Origin: Vicia villosa
Taxonomy: Eukaryota; Streptophyta; Magnoliopsida; Fabales; Fabaceae
DNA length: 64,000 nt
Reading direction: 5' to 3'
Assembly (NCBI RefSeq): GCF_029867415.1
Contig: NC_081182.1
Coordinates: 39,895,155-39,959,154, forward strand
A program made the translations under genes and the position numbers. Below are positions 25,488 through 37,082 of the stretch, piece after piece. The notes below the pieces were generated by a model. That model saw only the letters and a list, made by a program, of their open reading frames with translations, was not told the DNA's origin and searched no databases. Position 1 is the first letter of the stretch. The number at the start of each line of letters is the position of its first letter.

Positions 25488-26520
25488 ACAGTTTGTCGTT
25501 TCTTACAAAACTAGCTAACCAATTTTTTTTAAATAAAACAAAATAAAAAATAATAAACTTTAATTAAATATGACGGAGAGATAAATGGCAGGACATCCGT
25601 ACGGTACATGCACATACGTAAAGTGGTAGACTTGACCAAGAATACAACATTCGTGAATGAATCGTGACTCATGCGAAGTATTGTCTTCTTACTTCTTAGT
25701 GCTACAATTCTTTTATTTTTTATAGATCGAAATATTTATTAATCATTGGTTTTCAAATTGAAAAAGAAATAAAAAGTTAATTGGTGGCACTACTTTTGGA
25801 ATCTGTGCTATGCTGATGCTGCAGATAGCACTGAAAATTTGAAATATACAAAATTTCAAATACATGAACTTCATGATTTTGTCTTGTTAACAAGATTTGA
25901 TTTTCTCTTTTGACTCAATAAAGAATATTGTTGTTTTAATTGCCATTAAACACGTCATCGGAATGAACCATAAGTGCACAACAAGAATGTGAAAACCAAT
26001 AGAAAGGAAAAAGATTATGTTTATTGAAAAAAAGAGAATGAAAAGAAAGTGAAATGCGAAAGATAAAGATTTAAGTGCGAGCACAATCAAAAACCAGGAC
26101 CAATTAAGCATATATAGGTTGTGATAAAATTAAGTTGACACCCAATAACTAAAAAGTGCAAAAGATGAAAAAGGTAAGATACAATGATATGATTATGCCC
26201 AATTTACCTACTAAATTAGGAAGATCATACCGACTAATGGTGGTCATACTCATTAATGGTGTCAACGTTATCACAATTTAAAAAAAAAAAAATACTCATT
26301 CTCATTCATTTGGAAGGTAAGAGAAACAAATGATCTTGCATACATTCAATACAAGAATAATCTACTATTTATAGAAAGGTCAAAAGTATGTTTAGTAACT
26401 AACTAACTCTAACCAACTAAAATATTTAGTAAGAAACTAATTACAAATCTAACAACCATATGTTAATTTACTAGCAACTAATAGGTTACATGTTTAGCAG
26501 GTTACATGTTTAGCGTTTAC
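25488..26520. other. Non-coding spacer
   Basis: No gene recognised. 26300-26520 has an LTR-like texture (ACTAACTAACTCTAACC, TAGCAGGTTACATGTTTAGC) but no ends could be set. Confidence 0.45.
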
Positions 26521-27579
26521 TCTCAAACTAGTAAAGGACCCGTGTGTTCGCACGGATCACGTAAAGTCGATATAAATAATAAATAAATATATAACGATGG
26601 TTAATGAATATATATAAAATATATGCAAATTAAAAAGAAAAAACATTTGAAATTATAATTTTCATATAAATATTAATTTAATCTAGTTAGAAATATATAC
26701 TTTAGTAAAAAAATAAATGAAATAATTAAGCAGTCATCTACCCGTGCGCTCGCAAGAATCATACAGTATCATTATAAACCTACCATGAGTAATCATTTAC
26801 CTCTGCGTTCGCACGGATTGCATAATGTTATAAATAATAAATAAATATAATATATATGAATAAAATATATACAGATTAAGTAGCTTTGACCCGTCGAAAA
26901 ATATATATTTTAGTAGAAAAATAAAGAAAATAATTAAGAAATCATTTACCCGTGCGTTTGCACGGTTCGTACAATATCGTTATAAATTGTAAATTAATAT
27001 AATATAGTGATGGTTAAAAATGTATATAAAATGCAAAAAGAATAACAAATTTTTGTTTTTATAAGAAATCATGTATTCATCAATCATAATTATCTCATGT
27101 TAAATGTAATTTTATAAGCAGTTTCGGCCCGTCGAAAAATGTATGTTTTTCATATGAAATTTATGTACTTATCAATCATAATTGTATCACGTGTTACTCA
27201 TTCTTGCTGTTATAATTCTTGAGATGATCTTGAGGCAGTTTGATTCATTGTAGTATCTTAAAATAAAATTTTTAGAGTATTTTTAATCAAAAAATTTGGA
27301 TTGTTTATGTTTTTGGACGACACAAAATTAAACAAAAAAATATTATTTTGCATTCTTATAGTAAAGCGACATTTTATTGTTTATAAAATAATTTCTATAT
27401 AATTTACTTTCTTGCTAATTCCTTGCAGGTCCGACCATGGGTAAGTGTAAGAAGTATTAGAACAAAGGACCTTAAATTTTGGGAGGTCTCAAATTTTAAA
27501 AGGTTCAAATTTTTTCTTAAATATTAATCGAAATAAATAAAATAATATAATAAAAATTCAATAAATTAAAAAGATGCTA

Positions 27580-27685
<106 letters not shown>

Positions 27686-28009
27686 TGAGATAAATCAAAA
27701 CTAACAATAATTATAATTAAATAAATTATCAATTAATATATAATTGTATTTTTCATGTGTCTTTTTAAATTATTATAATTGTATTTATATTTTAAACTAC
27801 GATCTATTTTTTAAATTAGAACGGAACCTTTATATCGATTGGACCGACATTGATTCCTTGTAATTTTAATATTATCTTCATTGTATATAATACCCTTTGC
27901 TCATTTACATACAATTTTTTGTTTATTTTAAAAATTGTTACAAAAATAAATTTTATTTTAGTATCCTAAAATTTTTACCTTTTTAAATTATTTTTTTTCA
28001 AGCATGATT

Positions 28010-28285
28010 ACCTTTTGGGTGTTGGAAGAGTTCTAATAAATTACTTGTAATTGATGTCAAACCGAAAGAACAAATTTTAAAAGCCAAATTATTATCCAAA
28101 TTTATTTTATTTTATTATCCAAATTTTTTTATGTTTTTAAAAAAAAAATTCAAACATGATTACCTCTAATTAATTCTTATATTCATGGAGCATCTCTAAG
28201 AGAGTATAGAAGAGGTGCATATGTTTTGCATGTTGGAAGAGTTGTAATAAATTACTTGTAACTAATGTCAAATAGAAAGAACACC
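28010..28285. repeat. Tandem duplication upstream of the cysteine-rich gene
   Basis: GTTGGAAGAGTTCTAATAAA-TTACTTGTAAT-GATGTCAAA-GAAAGAAC at 28020-28070 recurs with changes at 28229-28282, each preceded by CATGATTACCT. The downstream copy lies about 45 bp upstream of the TATA box of the 28369 gene, so the proximal promoter region has been duplicated. Confidence 0.7.
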
Positions 28286-28323
28286 AACTGCGAAATAAAA
28301 TTAATAAGTGTTTACACCCTCCA

Positions 28324-28333
28324 CTTTTATAAA
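28324..28333 (+). promoter_or_regulatory. TATA box of the cysteine-rich peptide gene
   Basis: TTTATAAATAG lies 36-45 bp upstream of the ATG at 28369, implying a very short 5' leader. A nine-codon upstream ORF (ATG at 28359) overlaps the true start in another frame. Confidence 0.55.
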
Positions 28334-28368
28334 TAGATAGCTGAAGATTGTACAAAATATGGGCAATC

Positions 28369-28854
28369 ATGAACAATACACACTTTAGGTTGTTTTTCAT
28401 TTTGCTTATTATCCTTTGTTCTCGTAAGTCTTACTTCTCTTTTATAAAATAATTTATATTTTAGTGTGAACCAATACATTTTAAATTTTAATTTTTAATT
28501 ATACTTTCTAATTATTATTAGTTTAATTAATTATAAATTATTCTTATCAATATTAAAATACAAACATTTTAAAAGAAGAGGACAAAAGTGTTTTATGAAA
28601 CAATAAATTCATTTTAAAAATATGATTTTATTCAAAAAATAAAAACAAAAAGTTTTAAAATATATATTTCTTTGTGTTAATCTTAATATCTAATTGATGG
28701 AAGAATGCAGAGATGGTGATAGAAACAGAAGGAACTGAATGCAGTGATATTATATGCCACTGGGCTTGTATTGATAAAGGTTTTTTTAGAGGGTAGATGC
28801 TCACCAAGTTTGGAAAGTTGCCTCTGCACCATCGCACATCTCATTGATCTTTGA
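28369..28854 (+). pseudogene. Secreted cysteine-rich (defensin-like) peptide gene with a frameshift
   Basis: Two exons are inferred. Exon 1 (28369-28423) encodes an 18-residue signal peptide core, MNNTHFRLFFILLIILCS, and ends in a TCTC/GTAAGT donor. Exon 2 starts at 28711 after AATGCAG, and the join keeps frame (C/AG gives Gln). Residues QMVIETEG follow, then cysteines at 29, 34 and 38 (C-x4-C-x3-C). A run of seven Ts at 28781-28787 throws the frame, which stops at TAG 28794-28796 (46 residues). In the next frame, directly after the run, come a Gly-Arg-Cys and a Cys-x-Cys (codons at 28798, 28819, 28825) and a stop at 28852-28854. That is the gamma-core and tail expected of defensin-like peptides. 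The family acts outside the cell in defence or signalling, and in legumes also in nodules. The one-base excess could be a true pseudogene lesion or a homopolymer sequencing error. The intron is 287 bp. Confidence 0.6.
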
Positions 28855-29875
28855 TGAACATGCAAACGGAATTGTATTTTGTTTTTTTCCTTCGTTTTTA
28901 CTTTTTTTTTTCCTAGCTTTGTTATTATGTGGAATACATAATCCATAATAATAGCCACTTGGGTGTCTTGTTTTATTTCAATTACTTTACACCCGTAAGT
29001 TCGCTTGGATCTCGCAGTGTAGTTAAAAAATTATAAATAAATATAATATAGGAATATATTCTCCTTTACTAAAAAATAATAAAAGAAATTATAATCTATT
29101 TAATATAAATGTAAAGAAGTCATGATGGCAACCCTAGCCACATGTCATCTTGATAACAATTTTTGCCACATGTCAATTGAAAATAATTCTAAATACAAAC
29201 CCTAATTATACAAACTCAATATTAAAATAAATAATAATTATAATAATAATAGAATAAATAATAATTAAAAATATAATAATAATAATAATAATAATATTAA
29301 CCTTAATAATATAAATAATAAGTAACAATTAATATTATTTAATAATTGACACAATATTAATAATTAAAATAATAGTAATAATAAAAATAAATAATATACT
29401 AAAATGATGATAATATATAAAAATAAAAAATAATTTTCATTTTAATAATTACTAAATTATAACTAATACACTACTATTTAAACCCACTACTTTATCAATA
29501 TATAGTCGAACCCTATATATTTGATTAAGCTAAAAGATAATCTTACTTACAATTTCATTTGATCATAATTCTTTTGGCTAGAAAAATAGTATTCAAGTAT
29601 ATGTTTTAAAATTTCTTTATTATTTTTTTCACGTTAATTATTTATTACTACAAGTTAAAAAAAGCTTAACCTTTTCTTTTATAATTTAATACTATTAATA
29701 GTAAAGATAATGAGAATATATCTAGGATAGCCGAATTTAAACTTTTCATATACTTGTCTTTCTATTGCTTATGATAAATGTAATGACAACCGATCACTAC
29801 ATATTATTAAAAGAAAAAAAATCAAATTATTGTTATTAATTTTAGGCACAATAGTTGAGCATATATTTTTTTTAA

Positions 29876-30115
29876 TGGTAAAGCTAACGAGTGCCCCAGG
29901 GGTACTGGTTAATAGTTTAAAAACGTAAGCAATACTTACATTTAATGTTTTAGAAATGGAAATAACTAACTCTTTTTAAGGAATAACAAAGTTTGTTTTA
30001 TTGAAATTACTTGTATTCAATGCATTGGAAGTTAAAATTAATAATTTATTTAAGTAATATTTTCTTTATAAGGAATGCTTAAAGAGTGCCTCTGGGGCAC
30101 TCGTTAGCAAGACCC
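29876..30115. mobile_element. Harbinger-type MITE (240 bp) nested in the Helitron
   Basis: Inverted termini share GCTAACGAGTGCCCC (left GGTAAAGCTAACGAG, right end CTCGTTAGCAAGACCC). TAA flanks both sides (29873-29875 and 30116-30118). Non-coding. Confidence 0.8.
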
Positions 30116-30924
30116 TAATAAAAATAGTAATCAATCAATTTATTAATTAAAATTTTATATTAATGTAATAAATGAGTGAATGATCATAGATAAAGAATAA
30201 AATCAAAAAATTAATGTACTTCACCGTTTTTTTTGTTTGAAATAATACTCCACCGTTTTAACAAAATTTAATTAGTAATAAAGAAAATTAATTTGGAGTT
30301 AGTGTGGAAAAATTGAAAAAAGACTAACTATAAAACTGATCACACGCTAGATTTCTAATATGAGAGAATCAATTAATGATGGTTAAATTTTGTTTTTAAT
30401 AAAATTCATAATTGTAGCATTTATTATAATCCACCGTTTTTGTTTTATTTAGATTATACTCTACGGTTTAAAAAATTATATGTTCAATATTATACATAAA
30501 ATTAATGACAGTTATTTGATTTTTTCTTGGAATAATATGTAGCGATGGGTTATTATTACATTTATTATAATTAATAATTTAAAATTTATTGTATTAAGTC
30601 CACCGCTTTAAAAAAAGGTTAATTGGTGATAAATTTATAACTTAAACCTTTGAATTACTTTTGTCCCTTTACATTCCTCCACACCTTTATAAACACCTTT
30701 AATCCCACATTCATTATTTATTCACTTCTATACCCATTTCACTTATTCACTATTTTTTTAGAATTTTTCACTATGTCTATTATCGATAACAACTTTAATC
30801 CGAAGTTCTTCTTTCATTGCAATGTTTTAAAGATTTGTGTGTTTTAATGAGTTGTGCAAATTATTTCAAAAATAATTTGTAGATTAGCTTATCTTATTAT
30901 TAAATCTCATACTAAATTATTTTA

Positions 30925-32038
30925 GAGTGAAGACCCATTTTGATCCCTTACAAATATTACAAGAGTCAAATTAGTCCCTCACAAAAAAATTGACTCAACT
31001 TAATCCCTTACAAAATTTAACCGGATCATATTAGTTCTTTTGCTAATATTTTTCTCAAATCGGTTTTTTCTACTTCTAAACCGGTTCTTTTCATACTTTA
31101 AACCGTGATGAGACTGACACGTTGGATTTTTTATTTTTTAAATACTAAATTAATTTTTAATTTTAATTTCATTTTTAAACAGTTATCAATGAATAATATC
31201 AAAAAAGCCAAAATTATTTCTTATAAAGTAATTTTTAAATAAGTAATTTTCATGATTTCTACTAATATTAACAAATTTTATACATAAATTTTTATCTATG
31301 AGGTCTCAAATCCAAGTCCCTTTAAGTTAACTGATTCTCACTTTACAACTAGACAAATCAATTTCTATCGTTAATAAAGTGACTATCATTTACAACTAGA
31401 AAAATCAATTTCTATGGTTAGTAAAGTGACTATTATTTACAACAAGACAAATCAATTTCCATTGTTAGTAAAATGACTATCATTTACAACTAGATAAATC
31501 AATTTCTATTGTTACTAAAGTGATTATCATTTACAACTAGACAAATCAATTTCTACGGTTAGTAAAGTGACTATCAATAACAACTAGACAAATCAATTTC
31601 TATTGTTAGTAAAGTGATTGTCATTTACAAATAGACAAATTAATTTCTATTTTATTAAATTGACTGTCATTTAATCCGAAGAGACTTAGGTTCGAGACCA
31701 TATTAATATAAATTTTGTATTTTTTATTTTAAATTTAGAATTGTTTAAGATTAACCACATGGGCCAGAGTTCAAGTCTGGCTTTTTTATATTATTAATTT
31801 ATAATTGTTTAAAAATGAAATTAAAAATAAAAATTTAAAAAATGAAAATAAAATAAAATCCAACGTGGCAATCCAATCACTGTTTAAAACTAGGAAAAAC
31901 CGGTTTGAAAAAAATATTAACAGAAGGACTTATATGACCCGGTTAAATTTTATAAGGGATTAAATTGAGTCTATTTTATTGTGAAGGACTAATTTGACTC
32001 GTGTAATATTTGTGAGGGACCAAAATGGGTCTTCACTC
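30925..32038. mobile_element. Mutator-type foldback element (1114 bp) nested in the Helitron
   Basis: Long terminal inverted repeats of roughly 200 bp start GAGTGAAGACCCATTTTG on the left and end CAAAATGGGTCTTCACTC on the right. An exact 9-bp TSD ATTATTTTA (30916-30924 and 32039-32047) marks it as MULE-type. The middle holds a 47-bp minisatellite. No transposase frame. Confidence 0.95.
31345..31673. repeat. 47-bp minisatellite, seven units
   Basis: Units begin ACAACTAGACAAATCAATTT at 31345, 31392, 31439, 31486, 31533, 31580 and 31627, an exact 47-bp period. Each contains GTTAGTAAAGTGACTATCAT with few changes. It forms the core between the foldback arms. Confidence 0.95.
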
Positions 32039-33159
32039 ATTATTTTATTTTCATATTAAATACATTATATGTTTTTGCAGGTTTAAGGTAGATAGGATAT
32101 TGCAAGAAGAAACAATGAAAATTATATTTTCTTTGAAATAGGTAAATGCAAGAGATTGGAGGTAAATCTGGGTAGAGTGTAATTATGTATTGACACTTAA
32201 ATAATAAGTCTACTCAATATTTGTTTCTATTGAAATTATTGTTTATGAGAATCAAATGAGTTGATGTTCTCCACCTCCTCATTGTTAAAAATCTGAACAC
32301 GTGAAAATTTAATTGTGTATATAATATGCTTATTTTTAACACTTTAAAAACTCTATTGTAAATAGCCTAAACTAATGTGCAAGAAATCATATGTAGGAAA
32401 CACAATCTTTCATATTTATTGTCAAAAAAAAGATATAAAACTGATTAATATATTAAGATATTGAAGTTACTTTCTTCATATTTTTCCTATTTATTTTATT
32501 TGACTATTTACTTAGTCTATTATAAATTTTAGTTTTTTAAATTTGACTGTAGTAGTCATTTTATTGCAATTATATATGTCACTACTTTTTACCAAAAATA
32601 AATAAAATATATCATTATTGTTCTTCAAATTTGAAGTATAATATATTGAATATGACCTAAATTCTTTTGTCCAATAAATTATATCATATTAACAATTTTA
32701 ATAATATATTACAATGTTGCTCTAAAAAATTGAAAGAATTAGACCTACAAAAATATTCATCTCAGGTCACTAATAACTCGAATTTGTTTTCTCGATATCT
32801 TATACAATATATATTATAGGTAAAATCACATCAATAAAAAATTTAATTAATAATTATTATATCCAACCTTCTTAATCCACAATTAAAAATATTTATTTCA
32901 AGAAATTAGGTATCTATATTGTTAAAAACATCTTTATTTTAAATTGTATAATTTTAAACTCAAAGAAATTATAAATATTATATGCAAAAGATAAAATAAA
33001 TAAAAAATATAGAAGAACATGTTTCAAGATTCTTAAATTTATAAACATTGTAGTTTTAATAAATTATAATTTTAAAAAGTTTAAGATAAAAAAACATTTT
33101 AAATTCTTCCCGCGCAATGCGCGGGTCAACATCTAGTTAATATTAAGTATAAATATTGA

Positions 33160-33420
33160 GACATGTGTCTATCTTACTATAAATAGTAAATAAATATAAT
33201 ATAATAATTATTAAAAAATATATATAAAAGATATACAAATTAAATACTCTCCGTTCGTCTAAAATGTATATTTTAGTAGAAAAATAAATGAAATAATTAA
33301 ATAGTCATCTACCCATGTGTTTGCATGGTCACATAATATTGTTATAAATAATAAATAAATTTAATTTAACTAAGAAATATATATATATAATATATATATT
33401 TTTAAATTATAATTGTCTTA
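33160..33420. mobile_element. Helitron terminal module, continuation of the left-hand family
   Basis: Contains a decayed ACCCATGTGTTTGCATGG hairpin (about 33310) and the same TAAATAATAAATAAATTTAA phrase as the modules at 26.5-27 kb and 28.99 kb. This suggests the 29095-33136 Helitron inserted into an older Helitron-derived repeat and split it. Confidence 0.5.
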
Positions 33421-33582
33421 TAAATATTAATTTAATTAAAAAGTAATAATATTTTGTCATGTACAACAACAAAATTATATTAATTAAAGTAAATATAATT
33501 TTAAAAATTAGAACAAGAAAATTATAGTATATGGATATATAATAAATATATAATATAGGTGATTTACTTCGAAGATTTTTTT

Positions 33583-34108
33583 TAATAACTAGGTTTTAAA
33601 TAAAATCAAATAAACCAACATTTCAAAAAAAAAAACCCAACTAATCATTTTTTGATATTTTTTCCACGTAGGCGCCATGTAGAGTGGCGCCTCCTTTTTT
33701 TTTTTAAATTTTGTAGGTAATTGCAGTTTTTTTTTTTTGGTTTATCACCACCGGTTTAGTCCGGTTCAGGGGTCAGTTCTGGCATCAAGTGGTTTCAGCC
33801 CCCTCCCGATCGCAATTGCGGGGGATCGAACCGTGGTTCTCCCTACCAAATTCAGCGCCAATCACCACTGAACCAACTAACGATTAGTAGGTAATTGCAG
33901 TTTTGTGTTACCTGCGGCTTTACCTGTGGATATACCTGCAGACCAAACATTAAATATTTCCGCAGGTAACTGAAAATTTCTTTTTTAAAAAATAGGAGAC
34001 GTCATTCCACATGGCGCCTACGTGGAAAAAATACTCAAACATAGTTAGTTGGGTAATTTTCTTAAAATGTTGATTTATTTGGTATTTTTGTTTTAAAACT
34101 TGGTTATT
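33583..34108. mobile_element. Long-TIR non-autonomous element carrying a SINE
   Basis: Outer arms of more than 100 bp are inverted copies. Both include CCAACTAA, TTTTTTCCACGTAGGCGCC and a run of AAATAAA/AAC blocks (33585-33690 against 34000-34105). The centre contains TACCTG repeats (33890-33970) and the SINE at 33731-33886. Class is not certain and no TSD could be fixed. Confidence 0.65.
33731..33886 (-). mobile_element. tRNA-derived SINE (156 bp)
   Basis: On the minus strand it begins near AATCGTTAGTTGGTTCAGTGG (pol III A-box-like TTGGTTCAGTGG), carries a B box GGTTCGATCCC about 35 bp later, and ends in an A-rich tail (poly-T at 33731-33738 on the plus strand). It is flanked by an exact 18-bp TSD GTAGGTAATTGCAGTTTT (33713-33730 and 33887-33904), proving retrotransposition into the surrounding element. 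Confidence 0.92.
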
Positions 34109-34111
34109 ATA

Positions 34112-34998
34112 AGTTGTTATCGATTTACTTTATTGACTTGGGAACAAATACTATGGTATTTTGTTTAAATTCGGGTCATTGTCATCTCTACCCCTCTCTT
34201 ATTATAAGTGCTCGTAAAATTTTTAGCATATTTTAAATAAAAAAGGGCTATAAATTAAATTAATAGATTTATTTTTTTAAAGATATTATTTATATATTAA
34301 TATGTGCAACTTTTTATTTGCATATTTTTAATATTAAATTAAAATACAACATATAATATAAGATGAAATATGACATTAAAATGGTATAAAATAAACCATA
34401 CTTAATAATTGATTGAATCAATTTTTATAAAAACAAAATGATGTTGTTATCTTTAAATTTAATTTCATCCCCGTTTATAAATTCATGGAATCGTTTTCTT
34501 CTTTTTCACATTAAAATACAACATAAAATATTAAGTTTTTTTCATTTGTAACTTAAACTCATTTGCATTTTTAGATCTTTTATAAATAATGTAGTTATTT
34601 TATAATAAATATTATAACTTTTTTAAAAAATATACTCTATTTTATTATAAGTTTGATTTGCATATGTCTAAGATTAAAATAAAATATATCATAAATATTA
34701 AATATTTTATTTTTATTTTTTACAAATAAAAAAATTAATTTTAATAGAGGATAAAAAATACACTCTCTTATCTTTTAATAATCACCCGCAATATTTTCTA
34801 TATTTTTTTTTTTAAAATTCAATAAAGCCTATTTGCACTTTTTAAGTTTTTTACCAATAATATGATTATTTTATAATTAACAATCTAATTATTTATTTAG
34901 ACAATATATTAATTTTCGAAGAACGTTGTCTAATTATTTAAGAACTATTAATTTTTTTATATATGGTAATTGATTCTAATAAAAATATTCAACTCAAT
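34112..34998. other. Very AT-rich non-coding stretch
   Basis: No coding frame or repeat terminus recognised. Confidence 0.5.
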
Positions 34999-35000
34999 GT

Positions 35001-36028
35001 TCACAAACAAATTAATAAAAATATAATAAATGTTTGATTTATTCTTCCCACTATACGGCTTCTTTGTGACATTAGAAGATAAAGCCACTTGAATTTTATC
35101 GCTTTTTGGATTCCACTTTTTACCCGTTCTCCGGTCAGTATCAAATCGGTGAAATCAGATGAAGAGCTTCCAAGTAGATGACTATAGAAAGGACCAGTCA
35201 GCGTACTCATGAACATATCAACCAATTCTTTGTCAGCCAAAGGAGGTTGAACTCTGCCTGCCAAATCTCTCCACTTCTTGGCATATTCTTTGAAGCCTTC
35301 TTTAGGTCCCATGGACATACTTTGTAATTGCATACCGGTAGGTGCGAGGTCAGCGTTGTATTGGTATTGCTTATAGAAAGCAGCAGCTAAATCTTCCCAT
35401 GTATGAATATTGGTCCCTTCTAGTTGATAGAACCATTCCAATTGCGTTCCAGACAAACTCTCTTGAAATAAATGAATCAACAGTTTCTTGTCAGCAGTGT
35501 GAGGCTGAATCTTCCTTACATAAGACCTCAAGTGCAGCTTAGGACAGGAAACACTGTCGTACATAGCGAAGGTCGGAGTTTTGAATTTATGAGGGATAAC
35601 AACCCCTGCAATAAGGCCTAATTACTCAAAATCCAGCCCAGGTACTTTCTGGATTTCCATAGCCTTCATACGTTATTCTAACAACTTGTATTTCTCATCA
35701 GCATGTTCATTCTCATGGTAGGAATCCTCTTCTTCCTCAGAGGGCTTGAGAGAACCATGGTTGCTTCTCACATCTGTCTTGATGCTAGCATGATCCTCTT
35801 GATCATTGTCACTGTCTTCAGGGATCTCAACTTCTTTGGCTTTTCTAGCTGGGTCTCTGAATCTTCTTCCCATGTTGATGACACCAACTGATCTTCTTGA
35901 TTTTTTTTCTTCTTCTTCTCAGCCAAAAGTGCCTTCATTTCTTCCTACCCCTTAGCCAGATTTAGGATCATCTCTTGGAACTGGGTATTCCGAGTCTCGA
36001 GATCTTTGACAGTTTGTTCGAGAGCCAT
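35001..36028 (-). pseudogene. Ty3/gypsy gag relic, Ogre/Tat type
   Basis: The frame starts at ATG 36026-36028 (MALEQTVKDLETRN, a coiled-coil start). It meets a stop after 27 codons, shifts frame in an A run near 35895, and meets further stops near 35673 and 35620. The long segment 35001-35564 then carries the retrotransposon gag core: DKKLLIHLFQESLSGTQLEW, WEDLAAAFYKQYQYN, FKEYAKKWRDLAGRVQPPL, FMSTLTGPFY and GERVKSGI. These blocks are typical of legume Ogre/Tat elements, where gag forms the particle that packages the RNA. The frame stops near 35001 in unrelated AT-rich DNA, so the protease-RT part is deleted. Confidence 0.88.
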
Positions 36029-36031
36029 TTC

Positions 36032-36720
36032 AGCTGAAATAAACAGCGAGAAGATGAGAAACCTGTTGTGGAAACCTGTTATGCAATGTTATGAGATGGT
36101 ATGCATATGCAATGTTTTCAAGGATCTTTATGGGATATAGTTTGCAACATTAAAACTGAATTTGGTTGTAGGTGAACTTTGACTTTCATCTTTGAACGTC
36201 CTTTTATAAAAAAACCAGCTCACCATATTAAGTGGGTCACAACCTCTGATTCAGGATATTGTACTTTTGAGTTTGAAAGCATCTGGCTAGAGGAAAATAA
36301 ATCCTATTGCCCCTTGATAGAAATTTGGCTCTTGATAATCCTTCCATAATAGAACCTTGAAATTATGCGCTATAAATACCTAAGATCCTTGAAAAGGGTT
36401 AGTTAACATGCTATATGATGACAAGATGGTATGCGGATGTTGTGCATAGAGTAAAAGCATAAGGTGATAAGGACAAGTAAATCCTGCAAAGAGTTCAAGT
36501 TGTTAGAGTACAAACAAAACTTGCCAGGAAATCAAGTTGTTAGATAATGAATACAAACAAACGACACAAGTAGCCTTAGGTTTAAAGACTTGCATGAGGT
36601 TCATAGGTGATACCCTCCCCCTTGTAGTTTAGTTTGTTCAACCTGTCCAAAAATAGCAATCGGGTTCTAGGAGTCTCAATAGCACGGATCTTTCCCGCAG
36701 GCTTTATTTCAGTTTATAAA
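36032..36720 (-). mobile_element. Leader region upstream of the Ogre-type gag
   Basis: Non-coding DNA continuous with the gag relic, with mixed composition unlike the AT-rich surroundings. It is probably the 5' untranslated part of the same retroelement. A primer binding site and LTR were not identified. Confidence 0.4.
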
Positions 36721-36844
36721 TGAATTGAAACCGTTTTAATAATTAATTAAATTATTATTAAAAACTAAATTAGCTATTTTTATGGTTTGATTCAATGCGG
36801 TTTGCATCTCTACTTCAAATGATAAAGAGTTCATGTTGTTATTA

Positions 36845-37072
36845 AATTACAGTTTTGGTCTTCTTGTTTTGGTATTTTTACGATTTTGGTCCATCCCAAT
36901 TTTGAATCAACTGTTCATGTACTTTTCATGTACGGTCATGTACTGTTCATGGACGGACCATGCACTGTTTATGAACAAAATTGAGATGGGAGACTAAAAC
37001 TGTTTAAAAAGAAAATAGGGGGACCAAAATCGTAAAAATACCAAAACAGGGGACTAAAAATGTAATTTAGCC
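36845..37072. mobile_element. Mutator-type MITE (228 bp) with 9-bp TSD
   Basis: Inverted arms of about 45 bp share TTTTGGTATTTTTACGATTT. An exact 9-bp TSD TTGTTATTA flanks it (36836-36844 and 37073-37081). The left terminus lacks the first few bases of the right one (GGCTAAATTACA). The loop has a TTCATGTAC/GTACTGTTCATG palindromic cluster. Confidence 0.9.
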
Positions 37073-37082
37073 TTGTTATTAT

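Larger units (their letters stand above)
29095..33136 (+). mobile_element. Helitron, non-autonomous, 4.04 kb
   Basis: The 3' end is textbook: a perfect 7-bp stem CCCGCGC-AAT-GCGCGGG (33109-33125), then TCAACAT and CTAG (33133-33136), followed by host T. The proposed 5' end is TCTATTTAATATAAATG (29095) after host A, similar to TCTATAATATAAG at the 37710 Helitron. CCTAGCCACATGTCA follows it. No Rep/helicase coding remains. Two other elements are nested inside (29876-30115 and 30925-32038). The 3' end is certain; the 5' end is a best estimate. Confidence 0.75.

Noticed and set aside
28170..28400. 76-codon minus-strand frame
   Set aside because: It crosses the duplicated promoter and TATA region of the cysteine-rich gene. 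Composition is random and no domain is seen.
28655..28958. Minus-strand frames of 60 and 91 codons
   Set aside because: They are antisense to exon 2 of the cysteine-rich gene, whose plus-strand signals (acceptor, cysteine spacing) are stronger.
31345..31673. CRISPR-like array
   Set aside because: The repeats are contiguous 47-bp units without unique spacers, inside a eukaryotic foldback transposon.
33780..33886. tRNA gene suggested by A and B box sequences
   Set aside because: There is no cloverleaf or acceptor stem. The poly(A) tail and 18-bp TSD show it is a tRNA-derived SINE.
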